Shown: one piece after another, positions 1 to 8,339 of the stretch
How positions within the stretch are numbered: position 1 is the first letter of the stretch
Layout: each line of letters starts with the position of its first letter
Assembly: GCF_025449215.1 (NCBI RefSeq)
Contig: NZ_CP104900.1
Location: 2,418,001-2,482,000 of the forward strand
DNA length: 64,000 nucleotides
Reading direction: 5' to 3'
From: Shewanella seohaensis
GTDB lineage: Bacteria; Pseudomonadota; Gammaproteobacteria; Enterobacterales; Shewanellaceae
Position numbers and translations under genes: made by a program
Notes under the pieces: generated by a model
The model's database searches: none
Told to the model about the DNA's origin: nothing
The model's input: only the letters and a program-made list of their open reading frames with translations

Positions 1-215
1 GTTCGGCCTTGATCGTCAGCAAGTCCTCAAGCGATATGCGAGTGCAATATAAGTTTACTTGGTATGATGCCAGCGGCTTTACCATTGAAGATGAAGCCAC
101 CAGTTGGAAATCGGTGAAATTACACGGTAAACAACAGCTGCAAGTATCGGCCGTGGCCCCAAATGCGCAAGTGGCGAAATTCGATGTCTATGTGCGCGAG
201 ACCTATTCAAACTAA
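1..215 (+). CDS. YcfL-like protein (DUF1425 family), 3' part only
   Basis: The window opens inside this gene. The frame starts at base 3 and stops at 213-215, leaving about 70 C-terminal residues. The readable part (LIVSKSSSDMRVQYKFTW, then FDVYVRE near the end) matches the beta-sandwich tail of YcfL/DUF1425 proteins, small exported or lipoprotein-type proteins encoded near lpoB/ycfM-like genes in enterics. Their molecular role is poorly known. The N-terminal signal or lipobox lies outside the window, so cellular location cannot be seen here. A strong terminator follows about 100 bases downstream. The family call is by recognition of the sequence pattern. Confidence 0.65.
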   Translation, partial: SALIVSKSSSDMRVQYKFTWYDASGFTIEDEATSWKSVKLHGKQQLQVSAVAPNAQVAKFDVYVRETYSN

Positions 216-313
216 ACTTGAACCATAGGGTTTAGTTGTCACAATCGCGTCAGAGCATTTAGCACTTTAAAGCTAAGTTAACGCGCATTGATAAAGGCTT
301 ACGCCCCATTGAT

Positions 314-352
314 AAAGACTTACGTTTTGGGGACGTAAGTCTTTTTCTTTTA
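314..352 (+). terminator. Rho-independent terminator after the YcfL-like gene
   Basis: A perfect 11-bp inverted repeat (AAAGACTTACG at 314-324 and its complement at 334-344) with a 9-base loop is followed by a T-rich run at 341-350. The segment just upstream (290-312) is an imperfect direct copy of the left arm, so a small duplication may have built it. The remaining bases between 216 and 550 hold no supportable gene; they carry this terminator and the leader of deoD. Confidence 0.8.
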
Positions 353-550
353 TCTACCCTCATCTTACTTATGCTCGTTTGCGCGAGATGAGTTTGTCCA
401 GTGACGGTTGCTACGCCGAGAAGCAAAATTGCGATAACTGACTCAGTTCGACGGAAAAGACTTAGCCGCGATAGAAAAGCGGACTTTAGTCCTAAAACTA
501 TTTCAGGGTTGAGCACTACTATCAGCATAATATTAGATGAGGATAGAACT

Positions 551-1254
551 ATGACTGCTCATATTAATGCACAACCTACTGATTTTGCTGAAACTGTAAT
601 TATGCCTGGCGATCCGCTACGGGCGAAATATATTGCCGAAACCTACCTTACCGATGCTGTAGAAGTCACCAACGTTCGCAATATGCTGGGCTACACCGGT
701 TATTACCAAGGGCAGCGTATTTCTGTGATGGGTCACGGTATGGGGATATCCTCAATGGTGCTCTATGGCCATGAGTTGATTAATTTTTTGGTGTTAAACG
801 CATCATTCGTATCGGCAGTTTAGGCGCAACCCAAAAACACGTGCAAATGCGTGATGTGATTTTAGCGCAAGCGGCGGGTACCGACTCACCCACGAATGCC
901 AAGCGTAGCAGTGGCTATCATATGGCAACCTCGGCCACCTTTTCCTTACTGCACAAAGCCTATACCCAAGCCACTGAAAAAGGCATTAGCGTGAAAGTCG
1001 GCAACGTATTTAGTGGCGATCTTTATTATGATCCCGACGAAGATATGATCCCGGCTCTAGAGCGTTTTGGGGTATTGGGTATCGATATGGAAGTCGCAGG
1101 TCTTTATGGCTTAGCGCATCAACAGGGCATTGAATCATTGGCCATTCTGACTGTATCCGATCACTGCCTAACAGGTGAGGAAACTACCGCCGAAGAGCGT
1201 CAGTTATCCTTCAATAATATGATCGAACTTGCGCTCGCGACTGCGCTGAATTAG
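551..1254 (+). pseudogene. deoD: Purine nucleoside phosphorylase DeoD-type, frameshifted
   Basis: DeoD splits purine (deoxy)nucleosides with phosphate into free base and (deoxy)ribose-1-phosphate in the cytoplasm. ATG at 551 follows a GAGGA ribosome site at a spacing of about 7. The first frame reads [20 protein letters not shown] and contains the [11 protein letters not shown] phosphate/nucleoside-binding start. The second frame continues with IRIGSLGA, the GNVFSGDLYY segment and SDHCLTGEETT. The reading frame changes at the T-run 784-789, where one base is missing; restoring it gives a normal 235-residue protein. The frame break is probably a sequence error, because both halves are well conserved. 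It lies directly upstream of a permease gene and faces a Crp/Fnr regulator, suggesting a nucleoside-uptake cluster. Confidence 0.88.
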
Positions 1255-1304
1255 GTCACACGCTAACCTTTGCACCTTTCGCATTTCACGATGGAATGAC
1301 AAAA

Positions 1305-2480
1305 ATGAATAATAAAATCACCTTAACCGCCATTAGTTTTCTCGCGAACTTTATTATGGCAGGTTTTGCGACGCAATTTGGGATGTTGATAGAACCCATA
1401 GCGGAGAAGTTTGCGGCCGATGTGAATGATGTGGCCTCAATCTTCTCCTTACTTAATGGTGGCGCATTGGCGGGGACCATTGCCGCCTTTTTCTTTATTG
1501 AAAAGTTGGGCATTAAGCGGATCACCTTACTCAGTTACAGTCTAGTCGCGCTTTCTGCGCTGGCATTACACCTTACCAGTTCGCTACAAGTGGTGATGGT
1601 AGCCATGACCTTAATTGGGGTCTGCGGTGGGATTGGTCTGTGTATCGCGGGCACCATTGTGGTGTCTGTATGGCAAGCCAAAATGCAGAGCACTATGTTA
1701 GTGGTGCAGGATGCGACCTTTAATGTTGCTGGGGTGGTGTTTCCGCTGATCACAACCTACGCCTTAACCAATGCCCTGTCTTGGAGTTACAGTTACTTAG
1801 CCGTGGGTTTGGTTGCCTTAGGCACGGTAATTATTAGCTTGTTCACCAATTTTTCTCTGTGCGAGCAATCATCGAATACTGAAGAGAAACAACAATCGGA
1901 GTGGAATTTCGGTATTATCAGCGGCGGCATCGGCTTATTTTTAGGCATGCTGGCACTGTATACCTTTCTCACGTGGGCGCCGTTATTTGTAAAACAAAAA
2001 TTTGATATCCCATTTGAGGAGGCGGGCAATATCATTACCCAATATTGGTCTGCCGCGCTGATTGGTGCTTTGATTTCAACCTTAATCGTGACTCGGGTAA
2101 AAATTCATCATTTCTTAGTTGGTATTATTGGTTTAGCCATGGTGATCACCTTTGTGATTGTGACTACCGACAAGTTGAATTGGATTGCTTATTTAACCTA
2201 CGGTTACGGCTTTGTCTGCGCGGCACTTTACAATGCGTTTATTGCCTATGGCGTGTCGTTTGTGAAGCAAGCCAGCAGTAAGAATGTCTCCTACATTTTG
2301 ATCAGTGGCAGTACGGGCGCCATGTTTAGCCCGGCTATCAGTTCGTTCTTCGAGCGTATTATTGGCTTACAAACCGTGATGTATGTAATCCCCGTACTTT
2401 ACGCCGCAATCTTTATGCTGCTGATTGCATCGAGCCGGATGAAACCTTCGATGTCTGCACAATCACTTTCGGCAAGTTAA
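1305..2480 (+). CDS. tsgA: MFS transporter, TsgA-like
   Basis: A 12-helix major facilitator of about 391 residues. The opening (KITLTAISFLANFIMAGFAT, GMLIEPIAEKF) and the central break near residue 200 with a charged loop (SSNTEEKQQ) fit the TsgA/FHS branch of MFS permeases. TsgA substrates are not established. The location 50 bases downstream of deoD and opposite a Crp/Fnr regulator makes a nucleoside or purine substrate a reasonable guess, but this is inference. Two in-frame ATGs exist, 1296 and 1305; 1305 is preferred because the GGA at 1291-1293 sits at a better distance from it. No frame break is seen. Confidence 0.7.
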   Translation: MNNKITLTAISFLANFIMAGFATQFGMLIEPIAEKFAADVNDVASIFSLLNGGALAGTIAAFFFIEKLGIKRITLLSYSLVALSALALHLTSSLQVVMVAMTLIGVCGGIGLCIAGTIVVSVWQAKMQSTMLVVQDATFNVAGVVFPLITTYALTNALSWSYSYLAVGLVALGTVIISLFTNFSLCEQSSNTEEKQQSEWNFGIISGGIGLFLGMLALYTFLTWAPLFVKQKFDIPFEEAGNIITQYWSAALIGALISTLIVTRVKIHHFLVGIIGLAMVITFVIVTTDKLNWIAYLTYGYGFVCAALYNAFIAYGVSFVKQASSKNVSYILISGSTGAMFSPAISSFFERIIGLQTVMYVIPVLYAAIFMLLIASSRMKPSMSAQSLSAS

Positions 2481-2489
2481 GCTAAAGGC

Positions 2490-2519
2490 CCATACTCAGT
2501 TGATATCCGCCGAGTATGG
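2490..2519. terminator. Hairpin between convergent genes, possible terminator
   Basis: An 8-bp inverted repeat (CCATACTC at 2490-2497, GAGTATGG at 2512-2519) lies between the ends of the permease gene and the convergent regulator gene. It lacks a clear T-run on either strand, so termination is only suggested by position. Confidence 0.35.
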
Positions 2520-2535
2520 ATGTTGTCGAAGTGGG

Positions 2536-3216
2536 TTAAATGCCTGCTTCGACAAAAGCTTTAAGTGCATTCAGGTTTTTAATCCGAATGCCTTCTTTTT
2601 TACGCTCGATTAAACCGCGCTCTTCCAAATGTTGTAATGCCCGTCGGTAGACTCTGTCAGTGGTACCAAAACGCTCCGCCTCTAAATAACGCTTACTAAA
2701 ACCATCGACGGGTAAATCGTTTAAATACTCATGGTAAATATCGAATGCCACGTTATAGCTGATGGGATAAAGTAGTCTGCGGGTAAAAATATCGACGGTA
2801 TCTTGGTAATCAATCGCAATGGCACTGGCAAAAAACAGCGCCAGTTGTGGGTGTTGGCCGAGGGAGTGTTGCAACTTTTCGGTGCTAATTAGCGAAATTT
2901 CCAAGGGCTCGTTGGCGATGATGTCCAGCTGGCACTGGTATTGGGTAAAAAACTCCATCTCACCAAATAGTTGCGAATCACAATCGATAGTCCCTAATTG
3001 GAAACAACGGCCATTTCTGGCGGTGTGCCCCAGCGATACACGGCCTTGCTTGACTAACACCAGCGAGTTTATGGCTTCACCTTGTGTCATCAGGTGAGCG
3101 CCTTTTTTGAGCATTTTGACTTCGCTGATACAGCTAAGAATCACAGCTTCAATAAGAGGATAGTCTTGTTCCCATCGCTGGCTATAACGTCCCTTGGCTA
3201 ACGGTTTTAGCTGCAT
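2536..3216 (-). CDS. Crp/Fnr-family transcriptional regulator
   Basis: A 226-residue cytoplasmic regulator with an N-terminal cyclic-nucleotide-binding-type jelly roll (GAHLMTQGEAINSLVLVKQG, then FGEMEFF) and a C-terminal winged helix (FGTTDRVYRRALQHLEERGL). No Cys cluster typical of Fnr is seen, so an iron-sulfur sensor is unlikely. It resembles the YeiL/PrfA-like branch. The longer reading from 3273 has no ribosome site; ATG 3216 is preceded by AAGGG at a spacing of 8. It is convergent with deoD-tsgA and may control them, by analogy with YeiL, which sits by nucleoside genes in E. coli; that link is inference. Confidence 0.8.
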   Translation of the reverse strand: MQLKPLAKGRYSQRWEQDYPLIEAVILSCISEVKMLKKGAHLMTQGEAINSLVLVKQGRVSLGHTARNGRCFQLGTIDCDSQLFGEMEFFTQYQCQLDIIANEPLEISLISTEKLQHSLGQHPQLALFFASAIAIDYQDTVDIFTRRLLYPISYNVAFDIYHEYLNDLPVDGFSKRYLEAERFGTTDRVYRRALQHLEERGLIERKKEGIRIKNLNALKAFVEAGI

Positions 3217-3437
3217 TGAGTTGACCCTTCTACCATACTTAAAATCGTCGCCTTCTATAGCACTAGAAAGCATGTTGGGTCAAATCAGCCTAAGGAGAGA
3301 AGGGCGTTTGTATCGGCCAATTGTGAGCTGTCAGATGTTTCAATCGGGGCTTAAATGGCGTGAGCTAAGCGTCATTTACCTATGTGCAGATACAAGAGTG
3401 TCTACTTTATGATTTTCGTCATGTATACTTAGCGCCG

Positions 3438-3537
3438 CCAAGGGGTGTTTGCCAACAAAGTGGCAGACTGAGATGTCATCAGACGAACCCTTAGAACCTG
3501 ATCCGGCTAATACCGGCGTAGGAATGGGCCAATCAAC
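3438..3537 (+). ncRNA. TPP riboswitch (THI element)
   Basis: The conserved THI-box core is present in order: AGGGGTG at 3440-3446, CTGAGA near 3469-3474, ACCC at 3487-3490, GAACCTGATC at 3494-3503 and the P4/P5 segment with TAATACCGGCGTAGGAA (3508-3524). It binds thiamine pyrophosphate and represses the gene downstream when TPP is plentiful. It sits 60-155 bases upstream of a TonB receptor gene, so that receptor and probably the genes after it are thiamine-responsive. Confidence 0.95.
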
Positions 3538-3571
3538 AGCACACTTCTGAATCGCTTATTCGTTGCCGGAT

Positions 3572-3590
3572 CTCAAACATGTATTTGAGG
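3572..3590 (+). promoter_or_regulatory. Hairpin burying the TonB-receptor ribosome site
   Basis: CTCAAA (3572-3577) can pair with TTTGAG (3584-3589) around a six-base loop. The right arm contains the GAGG (3587-3590) that serves as ribosome binding site for the ATG at 3595. There is no T-run between aptamer and start codon, so the expression platform is probably translational. The anti-sequestor partner was not identified. Confidence 0.5.
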
Positions 3591-3594
3591 TCCT

Positions 3595-5793
3595 ATGTCT
3601 AACAAAAAGTCTACCAAGAGTTCCACCTTCTCCTTTTCGTTAACGCGTGCGCCATTAGCGCTGGCCATTTCGGCTGCGTTAAGCACGGCCGCATGGGCGC
3701 AAACCGATGCTATCGATAAACCTGAGCCTAGCAATGATATGGAAATCATGGTGGTGACTGCAGATTTTCGCAGTGCCAGCTTAGAAAAAATGCCATCGAG
3801 TATCACCGTTATCGATGCCCAGCAAATTCAAGATGAAAGCGCCCAACATTTTGAAGACGTGATCAATTCCATCGCCAACGTTAACTGGTCGGGTGGCAGC
3901 TCACGTCCTAAGTATTTCCAGATCCGCGGCGTAGGTGAGCAGGAACAATATCAAGGTGCGCCTAACTCATCTGTGGGTTATATCATTGATGATATTGATT
4001 TATCGGGTATCGGCATGGTGTCGAGCATGTACGATCTGCAGCAGGTTGAAGTATTACGCGGCCCGCAGGGTACCCGCTATGGCGCCAATGCGTTAGCGGG
4101 CTTGATTTACCTTAAGAGCAACGACCCGACGGATGTGTTTGAACATGGCGCCGAGGTTTCTTTAGGCAATGACGATTTGCAAACCTTCAGTGGCTTTAGC
4201 TCTGGCCCCTTGAGCGATTCGGGCAAATTGTTATACCGCGTGTCGCTGCAGCAACATCAACAAAACGGTTATCGCGATAATCTCTATTTAAATAAAGAAG
4301 GTACCAATGGCCGTGATGAATTTACTGGCCGCGCTAAATTACGCTGGTATGCCACCGACAATCTGCAACTGGATTTAACTCTGCTGCATGCCGATTTTGA
4401 TAATGGCTATGATGCCTGGAGTTTAACCAACGATCCTAAACAGACTATTTCGGATCAGCCGGGTGTCGATAGCCAGCGCACCACGGGCGCAGGATTTAAA
4501 GCAACTTATTCGGGCGCTGAGTCGTTTGAGCTGACCTCGCTGACCTCATTTGCCAATACCGATCACCATTATAGTTACGATGGTGATTGGGCTAACCCTG
4601 AATATTGGGCCTCCAAGCAATGTGAGGATGAGGGCAATCTCGCCCCTTGTCAGTACGATTACTTCTGGGACAAAACCGGTCAGCGTAAGACCTTATCCCA
4701 AGAGTTCCGTTTAAGCTCGACCGACCAAGGCCGTATTTTTGCCGGTTCAACCGATTGGTTACTTGGGGTTTATGCGATGAACCTTAAAGAAGATAACCAG
4801 CTGTATTCTGAGTATAATTCTTGGCCAGATGAGGTGTTAGATTCCGAATATGAAGCAACCAATTACGCCGTATTTGGTCAGCTGGATACGGATTTAGGCG
4901 CCGATTATGCCTTGTCTGTGGGACTGCGTGTTGAGCTTCGTAATAGCCACTACTCAGACACCAACAATGATAATTTTGACCCGAGCGAAACCATGTGGGG
5001 CGGCCATATTGCACTGAGCAAAGTGCTGAATCAATCCCATAATGTGTACGCCCGTGTGGCGCGCGGGTACAAGGCTGGCGGTTTTAACATGACCTTGCCA
5101 GTCGAACTCAATGATAAAAAAGAGTTTGATACCGAAACCCTATACAACTACGAAATTGGTCTTAAATCCCATTGGTTTGAAGGGCTTATCGATACGAATC
5201 TGGCGCTGTTCTATATGGACAGACAAGATCAGCAAGTGGCCGCATCCCAGCAAGATCCTAACAAGCCACAACGCTTTATCCTCTACACTGAGAATGCGGG
5301 TAGCTCACACAACTACGGTGCCGAGTTGGACGCCACTTGGTATGCCACCGATAATCTCCAGTTTTACTCAAGCCTAGGTTGGTTAGAGACGGCGTACGGC
5401 GATTACCAGTACCAAGATAAATACGGTAGCGATGTGGATTTAACGGGCCGCGATTTGGCCCATTCACCACACTTAACCTACAGCTTAGGCGGTACCTATC
5501 GTGCGAACTCGGGTTGGTTTACCAACGTCAACATGAGTGGTAAGAGTGAGTTTTACTACTCAGACAGCAACGACTCGCGCTCTGAGCCATACACCATTGT
5601 GAATGCGCGCTTAGGTTACGAGGCGAGTGCTTGGTCGGCGTATTTATGGGGCCGCAATCTGTTCGATGAAGAATATGGTGTGCGTGGTTTCTATTTTGGT
5701 AATGAGCCGGATAACGGCTGGGCGGAAAAGCAATATATCCGCTATGGCGACCCACGCCAAATTGGGTTCACACTAAACGTTAAGTTTATGTAA
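3595..5793 (+). CDS. TonB-dependent outer-membrane receptor, TPP-regulated (predicted thiamine receptor)
   Basis: A 732-residue outer-membrane transporter. Residues 1-36 form a long signal peptide ending ALSTAAWAQ. A plug domain follows (MEIMVVTADFRSASLEKMPS TonB-box/plug start, VEVLRGPQGTRYGANALAG), then the beta-barrel, ending in a C-terminal aromatic (NVKFM). The riboswitch immediately upstream and the YkoF, PnuT and kinase genes downstream point to thiamine or a thiamine precursor as substrate; comparative genomics of thiamine regulons predicted such receptors in Shewanella. Substrate is therefore inferred from context. GAGG lies just before ATG 3595, inside a possible hairpin. No frame damage. 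Confidence 0.88.
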   Translation: MSNKKSTKSSTFSFSLTRAPLALAISAALSTAAWAQTDAIDKPEPSNDMEIMVVTADFRSASLEKMPSSITVIDAQQIQDESAQHFEDVINSIANVNWSGGSSRPKYFQIRGVGEQEQYQGAPNSSVGYIIDDIDLSGIGMVSSMYDLQQVEVLRGPQGTRYGANALAGLIYLKSNDPTDVFEHGAEVSLGNDDLQTFSGFSSGPLSDSGKLLYRVSLQQHQQNGYRDNLYLNKEGTNGRDEFTGRAKLRWYATDNLQLDLTLLHADFDNGYDAWSLTNDPKQTISDQPGVDSQRTTGAGFKATYSGAESFELTSLTSFANTDHHYSYDGDWANPEYWASKQCEDEGNLAPCQYDYFWDKTGQRKTLSQEFRLSSTDQGRIFAGSTDWLLGVYAMNLKEDNQLYSEYNSWPDEVLDSEYEATNYAVFGQLDTDLGADYALSVGLRVELRNSHYSDTNNDNFDPSETMWGGHIALSKVLNQSHNVYARVARGYKAGGFNMTLPVELNDKKEFDTETLYNYEIGLKSHWFEGLIDTNLALFYMDRQDQQVAASQQDPNKPQRFILYTENAGSSHNYGAELDATWYATDNLQFYSSLGWLETAYGDYQYQDKYGSDVDLTGRDLAHSPHLTYSLGGTYRANSGWFTNVNMSGKSEFYYSDSNDSRSEPYTIVNARLGYEASAWSAYLWGRNLFDEEYGVRGFYFGNEPDNGWAEKQYIRYGDPRQIGFTLNVKFM

Positions 5794-5817
5794 TCCCTTA
5801 AGAATGATACATCAGAT

Positions 5818-5853
5818 GTCAGGCTGTGCTCGCTCATTGCGTCACCGCCTGAC
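5818..5853. other. Intercistronic hairpin in the thiamine operon
   Basis: GTCAGGC (5818-5824) pairs with GCCTGAC (5847-5853), with a 22-base loop, in the 95-base gap between the receptor gene and the YkoF-like gene. No T-run follows. It could be an mRNA-stability element or weak attenuator; nothing more can be said. Confidence 0.35.
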
Positions 5854-5888
5854 GATTGCATTATTAGCATTTGACCTAAGGAGTGAAG

Positions 5889-6149
5889 ATGAAACTCACC
5901 GCCGAAATTAGCATGTATCCCTTTAATGAAAATTATCTCGATCCGATCAAATGGTTTATCCATCGCTTAGACAGTTACCCCACGATTCAACGTGTTACCA
6001 ATGCCATGGCGACGCAAGTGTGTGGCGACTATCAAGACGTGATGGCCATGCTGGCGACCGAGATGCAAGCCGCCCATGAAAAATGGGGTAAAGCGGTGTT
6101 TGTATGTAAGTTTATTGGTGGTGAGCTGAATTTAGCCCACAGCGAGTAA
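5889..6149 (+). CDS. YkoF-like thiamine/HMP-binding protein
   Basis: An 86-residue soluble protein of the YKOF/MTH1187 ferredoxin-like fold family (MKLTAEISMYPFNENYLDPI, later GKAVFVCKFIGGELNL). Bacillus YkoF binds thiamine and its pyrimidine moiety; the present protein has one such domain. ATG 5889 is chosen over GTG 5883 because AAGGAG (5879-5884) then lies 4-5 bases upstream. It follows the riboswitch-controlled receptor and precedes pnuT, consistent with a periplasm- or cytoplasm-side thiamine carrier or chaperone role (inferred). No signal peptide is visible, so it is probably cytoplasmic. Confidence 0.75.
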   Translation: MKLTAEISMYPFNENYLDPIKWFIHRLDSYPTIQRVTNAMATQVCGDYQDVMAMLATEMQAAHEKWGKAVFVCKFIGGELNLAHSE

Positions 6150-6217
6150 CGCCCTGAGTTAACTTGAACGCTAAAGCGAAGTGGTTCAAGCAAGCGATAT
6201 AGAGTGAGAGTAAGGCA

Positions 6218-6883
6218 ATGACAGAATTATGGTTAACGCTGGTTAATAGTGTTAATGCGGCCCTAGGGGAAGTCCATGTGATGACCGCATGGGAAGCCTT
6301 AGCCGTGGTATTGGCCATGGCCTATTTGCTACTGGCCATGAAGGCAAGCGTTTGGTGCTGGGCGGCGGCATTTACCAGCACGGCCATTTACACTGTCTTA
6401 TTTTGGAAAGTCGCACTGCTGATGGAGTCGGTGCTGAATATCTATTACATGGCCATGGCACTCTATGGTTACTGGCTCTGGACCCAAGGCGGCGACAAAC
6501 ATCAAGGTGTGAAAGTGACTACTTGGCCGCTGAAAACCCATTTAAAGTTGATTGTCGCGACCGGTATTATCTCCCTTGGCGTTGGCCATGGGATGGCAAC
6601 CTTTACCCAGGCTTCCTTTCCCTACCTCGATGCAGCGACCACTTGTTTTGCGGTGATGACGACCTATTTAGTCGCCAAAAAAGTGTTGGAAAATTGGCTG
6701 TATTGGGTGGTTATCGATCTGGTATCGATTTACCTTTATCTCAGTAAGGGACTGATGCTGACATCCTTATTATTCGTGCTCTACGTTGGCTTAGCGGTTG
6801 TCGGCTATTTCCTGTGGCGAGCCGCCCTTGCCGATAGCCGCAATCCCCATATTGAGTCGAGCGCCGCAAAACTACTCGGCTAA
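6218..6883 (+). CDS. pnuT: PnuT/PnuC-family thiamine transporter
   Basis: A 221-residue integral membrane protein with about seven helices in the PnuC family pattern (WEALAVVLAMAYLLLAMK, ESVLNIYYMAMALYGYWLW, NWLYWVVIDLVSIYLYLSKG). PnuC carries nicotinamide riboside by facilitated diffusion with metabolic trapping; the PnuT subgroup, found under THI-box control, is predicted to carry thiamine. The operon position between a thiamine-type receptor, a YkoF-like protein and a kinase supports PnuT. The downstream kinase would supply the trapping phosphorylation. Start ATG 6218 has a modest upstream GAG/AAGG. Confidence 0.85.
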   Translation: MTELWLTLVNSVNAALGEVHVMTAWEALAVVLAMAYLLLAMKASVWCWAAAFTSTAIYTVLFWKVALLMESVLNIYYMAMALYGYWLWTQGGDKHQGVKVTTWPLKTHLKLIVATGIISLGVGHGMATFTQASFPYLDAATTCFAVMTTYLVAKKVLENWLYWVVIDLVSIYLYLSKGLMLTSLLFVLYVGLAVVGYFLWRAALADSRNPHIESSAAKLLG

Positions 6884-6973
6884 CGGCGGCAGATATCAAC
6901 AGATGATGGCCAATACACAAGGGCTGCGAATGCCTAATACGCTATTTAACATGATTGTTGTGGTAAGCCACTA

Positions 6974-8230
6974 ATGCCGCCGAGCATTGGGCAGCACAAG
7001 GATGTGTTGCTTGCGGTATTAGCGCAGGCAGGGCTTACTGATATCAGCCAAATCCAGCCGTTAGCGCATGGATTAAGTAACCACAACTATCATATCGAGA
7101 CACCGACGGCGCATTATGTCTTGCGTGAAAACGCCGATGCCGCCGACAGCTTTTGTTCGCGGGAGCAAGAGTTGTTCTATTGGCGCCATCTTGCCAAGGC
7201 AAAGCTTGCCCCCGAGTTGCTGTGGGTGAGTGGCGATCAGCGTTATTACCTAAGCCAGTATATCTTCGCGCAGTCTCTGCCAAGCCTTCCCATAGCATCT
7301 CAGTTTGCGCCGCTGATGGAGGATATTGAGGGGAGGGAGGATCTGGTTACCGACAAGGCTATTTCGGCAAGTGGTATTGATCGACTTGATAACCTAGTGC
7401 CACGCGAGCCAAGTATGGCATCAGGTTATCAAGAGCTGAGCCTGCCAAACTTAAGCTCGAAAGAATTAAGCTGGAAAGAACTAAGCTGGAAAGAATTAGA
7501 GTCTCAATGCTGTGCGGCGACCTTTTGCCAAGGTGAAGCGCATATTGAGGCTTGGCTGCAATCTCATGCCGATATCAAGGGCGCAGCAGACAAGCTGGCT
7601 TGGTATCCGTCTGAACGGCTCGCCCTATTGGAAGCCTTAACACCGAATCGCGCCCATAGCCTGTTACTGCAATTGCTGCAACAGCTTCGCGAGCAAGCGA
7701 CTGGGCCGTACCACATCAGTATCACTGAGCAATGGCAGGAATATCACGCGCAGTTGTTAGCCTTTGCCGCAGCGGATAAGGGCGAGGTGTGGCAGAGCCG
7801 ATTGGCGCAATTGCTCAGCATTCAAAGGCAGATCCATGGCTGGACGGCAACCTTAGCCGATTGTTTAGTCAAACCGCAGTTTTGCCATCGCGACTTAAAT
7901 CCCCATAATCTGCTGCTTAAAGATAACCAGTTGTATTGCATCGATTTTGAGTATACAACCGCTTCCCATCCACTGTGTGAACTGGCCGTTGTGCTCGCCA
8001 CGCATCAATTAACGCCCGCGCAGCTACATCTGTTAGTGCGGCAGTATCTGACAGGGCATCCCGGCTTAACCTCGGATGCCATTAAAGCGATACCCGCTGC
8101 CATCGAGATGTATTGGGTGTTTGCCGTGTATTGGGCATTATTGATGGCGGCGCACACCCATGGCGAGCGGCAGCAGGAATACTTCGACTGGTTCGATCAT
8201 TTTTGGCCACTTATCAGCCACGCATCCTAA
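6974..8230 (+). CDS. APH-family kinase, predicted thiamine kinase, with repeat-bearing insertion
   Basis: A 418-residue phosphotransferase of the aminoglycoside-phosphotransferase/choline-kinase fold. The ATP lobe begins near residue 25 (LAHGLSNHNYHIET), and the catalytic loop is CHRDLNPHNLLL followed by the metal-binding IDFEY. It is the last gene of the TPP-controlled cluster, so it probably phosphorylates imported thiamine to thiamine monophosphate (as E. coli ThiK/YcfN does); this is context inference. It is longer than ThiK. Residues about 115-180 are an extra segment containing a short tandem repeat (SSKELSWKELSWKELE). The start has only a weak ribosome site. Confidence 0.72.
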   Translation: MPPSIGQHKDVLLAVLAQAGLTDISQIQPLAHGLSNHNYHIETPTAHYVLRENADAADSFCSREQELFYWRHLAKAKLAPELLWVSGDQRYYLSQYIFAQSLPSLPIASQFAPLMEDIEGREDLVTDKAISASGIDRLDNLVPREPSMASGYQELSLPNLSSKELSWKELSWKELESQCCAATFCQGEAHIEAWLQSHADIKGAADKLAWYPSERLALLEALTPNRAHSLLLQLLQQLREQATGPYHISITEQWQEYHAQLLAFAAADKGEVWQSRLAQLLSIQRQIHGWTATLADCLVKPQFCHRDLNPHNLLLKDNQLYCIDFEYTTASHPLCELAVVLATHQLTPAQLHLLVRQYLTGHPGLTSDAIKAIPAAIEMYWVFAVYWALLMAAHTHGERQQEYFDWFDHFWPLISHAS

Positions 8231-8339
8231 GTATTTTGTTTCTCACCGCCACGGCTTGGTTAAGGTTGTTGTGTTAAAAAATAAACTTTCTATTAACCTC
8301 AGTGTCATAGGATGACCAAGGCTGAACGGATGCAAATTG

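Noticed and set aside
259..528. Open frame on the minus strand upstream of deoD
   Set aside because: It covers the terminator and the deoD leader, has no ribosome site and no recognisable product.
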